DNA of 24,455 bases from Ignavibacteriales bacterium (GCA_007280825.1 QYQI01000110.1:1-24455), one strand, 5' to 3'; numbered from the stretch's first letter, positions 7,777-15,729 are shown. Numbers and translations are program-made. The notes: generated by a model from the sequence alone, not told the origin.

Positions 7777-7816
7777 AAACTGCTATGGTTCGCCCTCAAC
7801 CATAGCAGTTTATTTT
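7777..7816 (+). terminator. Long perfect hairpin, probable Rho-independent terminator
   Basis: AAACTGCTATGGTT (7777-7790) is perfectly complementary to AACCATAGCAGTTT (7798-7811) with a 7-base loop CGCCCTC: a 14-bp stem with no mismatch. Rightward it leads into TTTATTTT (7809-7816), a modest T-tract; leftward there is no T-tract, so it works on the plus strand. It lies 238 bases after the nearest upstream stop codon (the histidine kinase) and 80 bases before dCMP deaminase. Confidence 0.75.
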
Positions 7817-7863
7817 CCACGTTAATTCAAAACAATTGATTAATATCAAATCATAATATTTTG

Positions 7864-7871
7864 TAAATTTG
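7864..7871 (+). promoter_or_regulatory. Possible Bacteroidota-type -7 element for dCMP deaminase
   Basis: TAAATTTG matches the TAnnTTTG -7 consensus of Bacteroidota promoters and lies 25 bases before the dCMP deaminase ATG, after the hairpin at 7777-7816. The nearest TTG that could serve as the -33 element is at 7836-7838, 25 bases away, slightly more than the usual 17-23, so the assignment is weak. Confidence 0.35.
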
Positions 7872-7896
7872 CTCCTCAAATAATCTTAGCGGATTA

Positions 7897-8391
7897 ATGA
7901 ATAATTCTAATACCAAACGTCCTTCCTGGGATGAATACTTTCTAAAAGTTGCTATGCTTGTTTCTGAACGTGCTACTTGCCCCAGAATGCATTGCGGCTG
8001 TGTACTTGTTAGAGATAGACAAATACTTTCAACTGGGTATAATGGTTCAATTCCTGGCGATGGACATTGTGAAGACGACGGATGTATAATTGTTGATAAT
8101 CATTGTATTCGAACTATTCATGCGGAAATGAATGCAATACTTCAATGTTCGTCTCACGGTATAAATACGCAGGGATCAACTGCTTATATAACTAACATGC
8201 CTTGCACAAACTGTGCAAAAGCTCTAATTACCGCAGGTATAAAAGAAATAGTAATATTTTCTGATTACCACGATACATTGGCTGAAGAGTTCTTTAAGAA
8301 AGCAAACGTTAAAATTAAAAGACTTTCAATCCCAAATAAAAATATTGAATATGATCTTGAACGTTTTAGCTCCGCAAAAAAATTCAAATAA
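7897..8391 (+). CDS. Deoxycytidylate (dCMP) deaminase family protein, ComEB-like
   Basis: This 164-residue enzyme of the zinc cytidine/deoxycytidylate deaminase superfamily probably converts dCMP to dUMP for thymidylate synthesis. The zinc site is intact: HAEMNAI at 75-81 (His75 ligand, Glu77 proton shuttle) and PCTNC at 102-106 (Cys103 and Cys106). The N-terminal half has the dCMP-deaminase-specific segment TGYNGSIPG, and extra cysteines and a histidine (Cys28, Cys33, Cys35, His57, Cys58, Cys63, Cys70), several of which bind a second zinc in relatives. The ATG has only a weak ribosome-binding site. The gene lies 17 bases before ppk1 on the same strand and is probably co-transcribed with it, though no functional link is obvious. 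ComEB is the B. subtilis name; a role in competence is not implied. Confidence 0.93.
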   Translation: MNNSNTKRPSWDEYFLKVAMLVSERATCPRMHCGCVLVRDRQILSTGYNGSIPGDGHCEDDGCIIVDNHCIRTIHAEMNAILQCSSHGINTQGSTAYITNMPCTNCAKALITAGIKEIVIFSDYHDTLAEEFFKKANVKIKRLSIPNKNIEYDLERFSSAKKFK

Positions 8392-8408
8392 TAATTGACC
8401 GTCAGAAA

Positions 8409-10553
8409 ATGAAGTTAAGTAAAGAATACCTTCAGAAATATATAAAGCCGGAAAATTTTTTTAACAGAGATCTAAGCTGGCTTGAATTTAACCGCAGAGT
8501 CCTTGAAGAAGCCCTCAATCCCGAATTGCCATTGTTAGACAAAATAAAATTTGTCTCTATTTTCTTTTCCAACCTTGATGAATTTTACATGATACGTGTC
8601 GCCGGAATAAAAGAACAATTACGAGCCAAAGTTATTGATACCTCCATTGATGGATTAACACCGATAGAACAGTTGCGGAAAATAGAAAGTACAATTCAGC
8701 CAATGCTGAAACAGCTATCGGATTTTTGGCGGGAAGAAATAATTCCTCGGCTAAAAGAAAATAAAATTTATATTTATAATAATTTAGATGAGATCACTAA
8801 GGAAGAACGGGATGCACTCAATCAATATTTTCTAAAAGAAATTTATCCGGTTCTAACTCCTTTAGCATTCGATCCCGGCAGACCATTCCCCTATATCTCA
8901 AATTTAAGCTTAAGCTTTGCCATATTAATTAAAAAACCTTCGGGCGAAAAACATTTTGCCCGTGTTAAAGTACCGGGAATTATTCCAAGATTACTTCGTA
9001 TTGACAACATTGTAAAATCTAAGCCTAAAAATGGTTCTAATGGCACATACAAATACGTTTGGATAGGTGATCTTATCAAATCCAATTTAAGTTTACTTTT
9101 CCCCGGTCTTGAAATACTTGAATCTTATCTGTTCAGAATTACACGGGATACTGATCTTGAAATTCAAGAAGATGAAGCAGATGATCTACTGCAGATGATA
9201 GAAGAAAATATTAAACAACGAAAATTCGGTTCAGTTGTTCGGCTTGAAGTGGAAAAACAGATGCCGGAATATATGATTGATACATTAATTGAAAATCTAG
9301 AAATCTCCCGCGATGATCTTCATATTATTGACGGTAATCTTGGTTTAAGCGATGTGATATTACTTTATGATTTACAACTTCCGCATTTAAAAGAGAAAGC
9401 GTTTCATCCGGTTACTCCAATTATTTTCGAAGATGAAGAAAATCTCTTTTCTCTTATTCGAAGAAAAGATATTATGTTGCATCATCCCTACGATTCATTT
9501 AATCCTGTAATTGAATTTATTAAACTTGCTTCTAGAGATCCCGAAGTATTAGCAATAAAACAGACACTCTACAGAGTTGGACCAAACTCCCCTATTATAA
9601 AATATTTGATAGAGGCTGCCGAACGTAAAAAACAAGTTGCTGTTTTAGTTGAACTTAAAGCACGATTTGATGAAGAGAATAATATTTTTTGGGCACGTGA
9701 GCTTGAAAAAGCCGGAGTGCATGTTGTTTATGGTTTGTTGGGGTTGAAAACACACGCGAAAATGACTCTTGTTGTTAGAAAAGAAATTGATGGGGTTAAA
9801 CGTTATGTTCATTTAAGTTCTGGTAATTATAATATTGATACGGCTAAAATTTATACTGATATTGGTTTGTTCACAGCTGACCAAGATATCTGTTCTGATG
9901 TCTCCGAAATATTTAACTATCTTACCGGTTACTCCGAGCAGAAAACATTTAGAAAATTATGGGTCGCACCGGTTAATAAACGACAAAAATTTCTTGATCT
10001 GATTGAAAGAGAAATTAAAAATGTTAAGACAAATGGAAAAGGACATTTAATTTTCAAACTAAATGCTCTTGTGGATCCACTTTTAATTGCTGCTTTGTAT
10101 GAAGCATCTGCAAAAGATGTTAAGATTGATTTAATTGTCCGCGGTATCTGTTGTTTGATCCCGCAAGTACCCAGCCTAAGTGAAAATATTCGTGTTATAA
10201 GTATTGTAGGAAGATTTTTAGAACACGCACGCATTTATTATTTCTATAACAATGGAGCCGAAGAAATTTACTGTAGCAGCGCTGATCTAATGCAGAGAAA
10301 TTTAGATAGAAGAATTGAAACAACTTTCCCTATTCTTGATAAAAAATTAAAAAAATATATCAAAGAACGGATTTTAGAGACATCAATTGCAGATAATGAA
10401 AAAGCGAGAATATTGTTGCCGACCGGAAAATTTATTTCTAATAAAAAGGTATTTAATGAAGACAAATTGAATCATCAAGAATTTTTAATGAGCAGAAAAA
10501 CAACAGTAAGTAAAAAAATATTACCTAAAGAGATTGCTGAACAAATTATCTAG
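8409..10553 (+). CDS. ppk1: Polyphosphate kinase 1
   Basis: PPK1 reversibly transfers the terminal phosphate of ATP to long polyphosphate chains, a phosphate and energy store linked to stress survival. The 714-residue length is normal. The N-terminal domain opens with NRDLSWLEFNRRVLEEA and FFSNLDEFYMIRVAG. The catalytic half has the LKTHAKM segment with His449, equivalent to the autophosphorylated His435 of E. coli, the SGNYNIDTAKIYTDIGL motif, and FLEHARIYYF with His606, equivalent to E. coli His592. Both phospholipase-D-like halves are therefore complete, ending in SADLMQRNLDRRIET and a lysine-rich tail. It follows the dCMP deaminase gene by 17 bases. Its last 8 bases overlap the end of the convergent outer-membrane protein gene. 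Confidence 0.97.
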   Translation: MKLSKEYLQKYIKPENFFNRDLSWLEFNRRVLEEALNPELPLLDKIKFVSIFFSNLDEFYMIRVAGIKEQLRAKVIDTSIDGLTPIEQLRKIESTIQPMLKQLSDFWREEIIPRLKENKIYIYNNLDEITKEERDALNQYFLKEIYPVLTPLAFDPGRPFPYISNLSLSFAILIKKPSGEKHFARVKVPGIIPRLLRIDNIVKSKPKNGSNGTYKYVWIGDLIKSNLSLLFPGLEILESYLFRITRDTDLEIQEDEADDLLQMIEENIKQRKFGSVVRLEVEKQMPEYMIDTLIENLEISRDDLHIIDGNLGLSDVILLYDLQLPHLKEKAFHPVTPIIFEDEENLFSLIRRKDIMLHHPYDSFNPVIEFIKLASRDPEVLAIKQTLYRVGPNSPIIKYLIEAAERKKQVAVLVELKARFDEENNIFWARELEKAGVHVVYGLLGLKTHAKMTLVVRKEIDGVKRYVHLSSGNYNIDTAKIYTDIGLFTADQDICSDVSEIFNYLTGYSEQKTFRKLWVAPVNKRQKFLDLIEREIKNVKTNGKGHLIFKLNALVDPLLIAALYEASAKDVKIDLIVRGICCLIPQVPSLSENIRVISIVGRFLEHARIYYFYNNGAEEIYCSSADLMQRNLDRRIETTFPILDKKLKKYIKERILETSIADNEKARILLPTGKFISNKKVFNEDKLNHQEFLMSRKTTVSKKILPKEIAEQII

Positions 10554-11340
10554 GTAATCTTACAGATATACCCAATCCACCAAACCAATCCGAGATATCA
10601 CTATTCAAAGTTGTCCCGATAGAAAAATCAATTTGAATATTTTTTGTGTGAAGGTAAGTAAGACCGCAATCAAAATTATTTGATGGAATAAAACCGTTTT
10701 TCATTGTTCCATATAATTCAAAAAAAGAATTTATTCTTTCATTTAATGCAACTTCTAAACTAGCGGTATAACTATAAAAATATCTTCCGACATCACTTAC
10801 TTCTTCAGTTCCCAAATTAACGCCTAAAGAAATCCGATCATTTATTTCTTGCTCGAGACAAATTCTGATTTCCGGTTCAAATTTATTCGGTCTTAGTTTC
10901 TCGTTTCCAAATGGAATAATGGTTTGGACTAATATTGCGGCTTTAGTCAAAATTTTCTCATCGGATCTAAATAGGATCTTCGTACCAACTAAAATATTTT
11001 GTACCCCTTGAATAGTAGATTTTATGTCATTCAAAAAATTCTGCCCTAAAAGATATTCTCCTCCAAAGCGAAGTTCTACCTTTGAACTAATACCATATCT
11101 CAAAAGCGTACTGCCAAGAATTAGATTATTGTTTTCAATATTTATAGCCCCTTCGGAATATTTTTGCTGTTGATATAAAAATCCCATCTCGATTTGTGTA
11201 AAATCTATAGGTACAACACTTGCTGATTCAGTATTATCTGGGCGATCAGTTACTAACTCGGGAATTTCTGATTGAGCAATAATTCCAGAAGAGAATAAAA
11301 TAATTATTAGAAAGGTTATTAAAAAAAATTCCTTCTTCAT
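10546..11340 (-). CDS. Probable outer-membrane beta-barrel protein of the MetA-pathway/transporter type
   Basis: This 264-residue exported protein has a signal peptide: a charged MKKE start, a hydrophobic core to about residue 20 and a likely cut after Ala22 (IIA/Q). The mature N-terminus carries TDRPDNTESASVVP (31-44), followed by alternating polar/aromatic strands to the end. This motif and the strand pattern are those of proteins annotated as putative MetA-pathway or generic outer-membrane transporter, a family without a firmly known substrate. The C-terminus RLPR lacks the final aromatic residue common in barrels. It lies 16 bases downstream of the Nramp/Usp gene and is probably its operon partner, which may hint at metal-related transport; this is only inference. 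It converges with ppk1, overlapping by 8 bases. Confidence 0.75.
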   Translation of the reverse strand: MKKEFFLITFLIIILFSSGIIAQSEIPELVTDRPDNTESASVVPIDFTQIEMGFLYQQQKYSEGAINIENNNLILGSTLLRYGISSKVELRFGGEYLLGQNFLNDIKSTIQGVQNILVGTKILFRSDEKILTKAAILVQTIIPFGNEKLRPNKFEPEIRICLEQEINDRISLGVNLGTEEVSDVGRYFYSYTASLEVALNERINSFFELYGTMKNGFIPSNNFDCGLTYLHTKNIQIDFSIGTTLNSDISDWFGGLGISVRLPR

Positions 11341-11356
11341 ATTACCACATAACTAT

Positions 11357-13270
11357 TTACTTAATTCTTTGTGGACGCTCGCGATTATCTCGGCTTGTTC
11401 TCACAACCATGATCGGAATTTTGATTGAATGGCGCACACTTTCAACAGTTTGTCCAAAAAATAGATCTCCAAAAGTTTGATGCCCGTGAGAACCTAACAC
11501 AAGAAAATCATAACCTTCTTCCTCAACGGATTTAACAATTTCTTCAGATGGATTTCCATAACGAATTGTTGTTTCAACAGGCAATCCATGTCCTTCGATC
11601 TCTCTTGCAAGCTCTTCAATATAGGCATGGTCTTCCCTGCTATGAAGACTTTCTTCTTCCGAACCGTGTATCATAGCTCCGGCTGTATCCACGATATGAA
11701 TGAGACTTAATTTTGCGTTATGCAATTTTGCTAAAGTCAATGCTTCAGAAATAACAATTGCATCACCATCACCATGTTCGATTGCTACACCGATGTTTTT
11801 ATATTTCTTGGTCTGGATACGTGAAGCTACATCTTTACTGCTTGTTGTAACACCCATTTCCCATGGTGAGCTAGTTTTGAAAAATGGAATGAAAATTATA
11901 TAAGCCAACACTCCTAAAATAATTAACAACACCGGCACAAGAATAATCAACCACCATAGACCACCACCAATCCATTCGGAAAATGCATCAAAGATCAATT
12001 TGAAATTCAACACTATAATTATAACAGCAACTAACCAAGCCAGAAGTTTTACCCACAGCGGATTGGAAAAATTTCCCATCTTATTTCTATCGGAGGTAAA
12101 ATGTATAAGCGGGACAATTGCAAACGGTAATTGTAAACTAAGAATGACTTGAGAAAAAATTAACAATTTAAAAGTGCCTTGATTACCTGATAGCGCAATT
12201 ATAATCACAGCCGGTGCAAGTGCTAACCCGCGGGTCATTATTCGTCTTAACCAAGGACTAATTTTAAGATTCAGAAAACCTTCCATTACAATCTGTCCTG
12301 AAATTGTTCCGGTAAGTGTTGAACTCTGTCCCGCAGCAATGAGTGCTATGCCAAAAACAATTGGTGCGATGTGTGTTCCGAGAATTGGCTGAAGCAAATG
12401 ATGCGCTTGCTGAATTTCCGTAACAACAATGCCTCGACTATAAAAAACTGCTGCAGCCATTATCAAGATTGCAGCGTTTACAAAAAAAGCTCCGTTTAAT
12501 GCAATTGCAGAATCAATCAAATTGAATTTACAGGCTTCCGCTTTTCCGGTGTGAGTGTTTGAAATCGCACGAGTTTGGACTAATGATGAATGCAAATACA
12601 AATTGTGAGGCATTACCGTAGCGCCAATAATTCCTATTGCAATAAATAACGCTCCGGCATCAAGATGAGGAATAAATCCCGCAGCTATTCCTCTCCAATT
12701 TGGCTGAGCAAAAAATATTTCAATGATGAAACTGATTCCGATTGTAGAAATCAACATCACAATGAACGCTTCCATCTTCCGAACGCCAAGCCGTTGAATT
12801 GCTAAAAGTAAAAACGTATCGAATGCAGTAACCAAACATCCCCACATTAGTGGTAATCCAAAAAGTAAGTTCAATCCAATTATTGTTCCAAGCACTTCGG
12901 CAAGATCGCATGCGGCAATTGCTATCTCTGCAAGTATCCACAGAAAGAAGCTCAATCTTTTCGAATATTCTTTTCTGCATCCTTGAGCAAGATCATAGCC
13001 GGTAACAATTCCTAAACGCGCAGATAAAGTTTGCAGTAGGATCGCCATCAAGTTAGACATTAACAAAACCCAAATCAGCGTATATCCAAACCGTGCGCCG
13101 CCTTCTATATCTGTTGCCCAGTTGCCCGGATCCATATATCCAATACTTACTAAATATGCGGGGCCTGCAAAAGCAAAGAGCCGCCGGAACCATCCGCGTT
13201 TCTTTACAGACACGGAATTTTCTAACTGACTCAAATCATTTTCTTTAGAAGTGTTTGTAATTTGATCCAT
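11357..13270 (-). CDS. Nramp-family divalent metal transporter fused to a universal stress (UspA) domain
   Basis: This 637-residue protein joins two domains. Residues about 30-440 form an Nramp/MntH transporter with the metal-binding helix-1 motif DPGN at 47-50 and the helix-6 motif MPHN at 220-223, both intact, so proton-driven uptake of manganese or iron is likely. Another hydrophobic segment follows (about 440-475), then a cytoplasmic UspA-like domain at about 491-625. That domain has the ATP-binding pattern G593-xx-G596-x9-G606, but the residue normally Ser or Thr after the last glycine is Gln607. The domain may sense nucleotide or stress and regulate transport; this is inferred. The ATG at 13270 has a weak ribosome-binding site; no MntR or Fur-type operator was recognised upstream. 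A 16-base gap leads to the outer-membrane protein gene. Confidence 0.93.
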   Translation of the reverse strand: MDQITNTSKENDLSQLENSVSVKKRGWFRRLFAFAGPAYLVSIGYMDPGNWATDIEGGARFGYTLIWVLLMSNLMAILLQTLSARLGIVTGYDLAQGCRKEYSKRLSFFLWILAEIAIAACDLAEVLGTIIGLNLLFGLPLMWGCLVTAFDTFLLLAIQRLGVRKMEAFIVMLISTIGISFIIEIFFAQPNWRGIAAGFIPHLDAGALFIAIGIIGATVMPHNLYLHSSLVQTRAISNTHTGKAEACKFNLIDSAIALNGAFFVNAAILIMAAAVFYSRGIVVTEIQQAHHLLQPILGTHIAPIVFGIALIAAGQSSTLTGTISGQIVMEGFLNLKISPWLRRIMTRGLALAPAVIIIALSGNQGTFKLLIFSQVILSLQLPFAIVPLIHFTSDRNKMGNFSNPLWVKLLAWLVAVIIIVLNFKLIFDAFSEWIGGGLWWLIILVPVLLIILGVLAYIIFIPFFKTSSPWEMGVTTSSKDVASRIQTKKYKNIGVAIEHGDGDAIVISEALTLAKLHNAKLSLIHIVDTAGAMIHGSEEESLHSREDHAYIEELAREIEGHGLPVETTIRYGNPSEEIVKSVEEEGYDFLVLGSHGHQTFGDLFFGQTVESVRHSIKIPIMVVRTSRDNRERPQRIK

Positions 13271-13460
13271 TAACCAATCTAAATAGTTTTAGAAAAAACA
13301 ATCTAATAACAATTTACTTGAACAATATTTCTATATCAAGAAGGGAATTTTTCATTTATGGATTTCAAGTTAATCAGCCGTTATTCGACTTTCATGACTT
13401 TTGATTATGAACCTATCGAAAATAAATTTTGTTTAAAAGATGTGTAACATAAAAAATTGT

Positions 13461-13468
13461 TATTTTTG
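13461..13468 (+). promoter_or_regulatory. Possible -7 element upstream of mrp/apbC
   Basis: TATTTTTG fits the TAnnTTTG -7 consensus of Bacteroidota and lies 21 bases before the ATG at 13490. No TTG or TTTG is found at 17-23 bases upstream; the nearest (13428-13431) is 29 bases away. The remaining divergent spacer 13271-13460 shows no other clear signal. Confidence 0.35.
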
Positions 13469-13489
13469 AAACCAAATTTTGGAGTTATA

Positions 13490-14590
13490 ATGTTAACTAA
13501 AGAATCAGTCTTGAATGCATTGAGAAAAGTAAACGATCCGGATTTGCATAAAGATATTGTTACTCTTGGAATGGTAAAAGAAATAAATATAAATGGAGAT
13601 AACGTTTCTGTAACTGTTGAGTTAACAACTCCCGCGTGCCCGCTTAAAGAAAAAATAGAACAAGATTGTGTTAATGCAATCAAAAAAGAAAATCCTTCGG
13701 TAGGAAAAATTTCAATAACAATGAGTGCAAAGGTTCAACATAGCACGAACCAAAGAATGAGTGAGATTTTACCCGGAGTAAAAAATACAATTGCTGTTGC
13801 AAGCGGAAAAGGTGGTGTTGGAAAAAGCACCGTTGCTGTTAATCTTGCCGTCGCTCTGGCACTGGAGGGGGCTAAAGTCGGATTGATTGATGCAGATATA
13901 TACGGGCCAAGCGTTCCAATGATGTTGGGAATAAATGGTAAACCAAAAATTTTCCAAGATACGGCTACTGCAAAAATGGTTCCTCTTGAAAATTATGGTG
14001 TAAAAGTAATGTCTATTGGATTCTTGATTGAGGACGATGCGCCGGTTATTTGGCGTGGACCAATGGCAAGCGGAGCTATAAAACAATTTATGAGTGATGT
14101 ACATTGGGATGAACTTGATTATTTAATTTTTGATTTACCTCCGGGAACAGGTGATATTCAACTTACACTTGTGCAAACAATTCCTCTTTCCGGCGCTGTA
14201 GTAGTTACTACCCCGCAAGATGTTTCGATTATTGATGTTAAAAAAGCTTTAAAAATGTTTCAACGTGTCAATGTTCCAATACTTGGCATTGTAGAAAATA
14301 TGAGTTATTTTATTGCACCCGATACAGGTAAACGATATGATATTTTTGGAACCGGCGGCGGGAAAAAATTGGCTGAAGAATTATCTATTCCGTTACTTGG
14401 TTCAATCCCGATCAATCAAGAAACCCGTGAAGGCGGTGATAAAGGTAGACCAATTGTTTTTGATAAACCAAATTCTGAACAATCTAAAAAATTTTTAGAG
14501 ATCAGCAGAAACATGGCGGCTGAAATTAGTAAAAATAATTACTCATCCACCTCACCAAAAATTGAAATATCTTTGAATGATGAAAATTAA
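13490..14590 (+). CDS. apbC: Mrp/ApbC (NBP35-type) iron-sulfur cluster carrier ATPase
   Basis: This 366-residue cytosolic P-loop ATPase is of the family that binds and delivers Fe-S clusters to target proteins. The N-terminal MIP18-like domain (about 4-80) contains TTPACPLKE with Cys50. The ParA/MinD-like ATPase has GKGGVGKST at 106-114, DADIYGPSVPMM, WRGPMASGAIKQF and LIFDLPPGTGDIQL. At the place where E. coli ApbC and eukaryotic NBP35 have a CxxC after ENMS, this protein reads ENMSYFIAPDTGKRYDIFG, without cysteine, as in many Bacteroidota homologues. The start at 13490 is preferred over an in-frame ATG at 13457 because GGAG lies at 13481-13484. It is followed after 12 bases by an Nfu-like scaffold gene. 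Confidence 0.93.
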   Translation: MLTKESVLNALRKVNDPDLHKDIVTLGMVKEININGDNVSVTVELTTPACPLKEKIEQDCVNAIKKENPSVGKISITMSAKVQHSTNQRMSEILPGVKNTIAVASGKGGVGKSTVAVNLAVALALEGAKVGLIDADIYGPSVPMMLGINGKPKIFQDTATAKMVPLENYGVKVMSIGFLIEDDAPVIWRGPMASGAIKQFMSDVHWDELDYLIFDLPPGTGDIQLTLVQTIPLSGAVVVTTPQDVSIIDVKKALKMFQRVNVPILGIVENMSYFIAPDTGKRYDIFGTGGGKKLAEELSIPLLGSIPINQETREGGDKGRPIVFDKPNSEQSKKFLEISRNMAAEISKNNYSSTSPKIEISLNDEN

Positions 14591-14602
14591 AAGGAGTTTA
14601 CG

Positions 14603-14839
14603 ATGAACGAAGTTCTTTACGAGAAAGTTGAAAAAGCTTTGCAGACAATTAGACCGTATCTTAAAGCCGATGGCGGTGATGTTGAACTTGTGCAAATAAC
14701 TAATGAAGGTATTGTTGAAGTTAAACTTACAGGCGCTTGCAGTGATTGCCCTATGTCTCAAATGACATTACGTGCCGGAGTTGAACGTGCATTAATCAGA
14801 GAAGTACCTGGAATAAGAAGAGTTGAAGCTGTCAATTGA
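14603..14839 (+). CDS. NifU C-terminal-domain (Nfu-type) Fe-S scaffold protein
   Basis: This 78-residue protein consists of the NifU C-terminal domain alone. It has the signature RPYLKADGGDVELV at about 17-30 and the cluster-binding CSDC at Cys46 and Cys49, within GACSDCPMS. Such proteins hold a 4Fe-4S cluster at a dimer interface and pass it to apo-enzymes. The gene starts 12 bases after mrp/apbC with a strong AAGGAG ribosome-binding site, so the two form an Fe-S assembly and delivery operon. The length is normal for stand-alone bacterial Nfu domains. Its last codons and the TGA stop lie inside a terminator hairpin. Confidence 0.94.
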   Translation: MNEVLYEKVEKALQTIRPYLKADGGDVELVQITNEGIVEVKLTGACSDCPMSQMTLRAGVERALIREVPGIRRVEAVN

Positions 14840-14851
14840 CAGCTTTTTTTT
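14826..14851 (+). terminator. Rho-independent terminator overlapping the nfu stop codon
   Basis: A perfect 20-base palindrome, AAGCTGTCAATTGACAGCTT (14826-14845), can fold as an 8-bp stem with an AATT loop. It is followed by an uninterrupted run of T residues (14844-14851, eight in all). The TGA stop of the nfu-like gene (14837-14839) lies within the 3' arm. It separates the Fe-S pair from tpiA. Confidence 0.88.
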
Positions 14852-14873
14852 CATAATAGATTAAGGATATATC

Positions 14874-15629
14874 ATGCGTAAAAAAGTCATTGCCGGAAAT
14901 TGGAAAATGAATAATGATCTTAATGCTACTGTTAGCCTAATCTCAGATATCAAAAAAGAATTGAATGGAAAGAATGTTGAAGCCGAAATAATTATATGTC
15001 CGCCATTCACAAGTTTAGAAACTGCATCTACTTTATTAAAAGATTCTACAATCAAACTTGGTGCGCAGAATATGAGTTTTGAAGAAAGCGGTGCTTTCAC
15101 AGGTGAAGTATCTGTTTCAATGCTCAAAAGTGTCGGTTGCGAATATGTAATTCTTGGTCATTCAGAAAGAAGGACAATTTTTGGAGAACGTGATCAAGTC
15201 ATCAACAAGAAAATCAAAACAGCAATTAAGTTTGGACTAAAACCAATTTTTTGTATCGGCGAAACTTTAGAAGAGAGAGAAAAAGGAATTACATTTAAGG
15301 TTGTTGAGACTCAGGTTCAAAACGGATTAAAAGATTTAAGTGAAAGTGATTTAACAAACCTAATTATAGCTTATGAACCTGTATGGGCAATTGGCACCGG
15401 AAGAAATGCTACCCCTCAGCAAGCACAAGATGTTCATCAATTTATCCGTGGATTAATTTCCAAATTGTACTCTGCAAATTTTGCCCGTCAATTAGTCATT
15501 CAATATGGCGGAAGTGTAAAAGCGGATAACGCTAAAGAACTACTTTCTCAACCCGATATTGACGGCGCGCTGGTTGGAGGAGCCTGCTTAAAAGCAGATT
15601 CATTTATTAAAATCATTAGTGCCGCTTAA
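14874..15629 (+). CDS. tpiA: Triosephosphate isomerase
   Basis: TpiA interconverts dihydroxyacetone phosphate and glyceraldehyde 3-phosphate in glycolysis and gluconeogenesis. The protein is 251 residues, the usual length. Catalytic residues are all present: Lys11 in GNWKMN, His96 in ILGHSERR and Glu168 in AYEPVWAIGTG. The phosphate-binding loops IQYGGSVKADNA and ALVGGACLK are also present. AAGGA lies 7-11 bases before the ATG. The upstream terminator at 14826-14851 suggests that tpiA either has its own weak promoter in the 22-base spacer or depends on readthrough. Downstream, only weak hairpins occur before the next promoter. Confidence 0.98.
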   Translation: MRKKVIAGNWKMNNDLNATVSLISDIKKELNGKNVEAEIIICPPFTSLETASTLLKDSTIKLGAQNMSFEESGAFTGEVSVSMLKSVGCEYVILGHSERRTIFGERDQVINKKIKTAIKFGLKPIFCIGETLEEREKGITFKVVETQVQNGLKDLSESDLTNLIIAYEPVWAIGTGRNATPQQAQDVHQFIRGLISKLYSANFARQLVIQYGGSVKADNAKELLSQPDIDGALVGGACLKADSFIKIISAA

Positions 15630-15697
15630 GCAATTTTGAATGCTTTGATTTTATTTCAAAATAAGCTCAATTAGAACCTATATTTTTAGGATTTTTA

Positions 15698-15729
15698 TTG
15701 ATACCCCCCCCCTCGATTTTGTATATTTG
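15698..15729 (+). promoter_or_regulatory. Bacteroidota-type promoter with a C9 tract in its spacer
   Basis: TTG at 15698-15700 and TATATTTG at 15722-15729 fit the TTG-N17-23-TAnnTTTG promoter consensus of Bacteroidota, with a 21-base spacer. Inside the spacer is a run of nine C residues at 15704-15712. The start point would fall near 15735, leaving a leader of about 25 bases before the ATG at 15759. Addition or loss of C residues would change the element spacing, so expression may be phase-variable. The motifs are seen directly; the switching is inferred. Confidence 0.6.

Noticed and set aside
7777..7811. GGTTCG near the hairpin suggested the T-arm of a tRNA
   Set aside because: The sequence folds into a single 14-bp hairpin; no acceptor, D or anticodon arms are present.
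12720..12980. Open frames antisense to the Nramp gene (here and near 11700-11903)
   Set aside because: The Nramp frame is fully supported by conserved motifs; these antisense frames show no recognisable protein features.
13457..13489. Earlier in-frame ATG for mrp/apbC
   Set aside because: It would add 11 residues without family similarity, overlaps the possible -7 element, and the internal ATG at 13490 has a good ribosome-binding site.
15677..15698. CCTA-TATTTT-TAGG followed by ATTTTTATT as a terminator for tpiA
   Set aside because: Only 4 base pairs in the stem; too weak to call.
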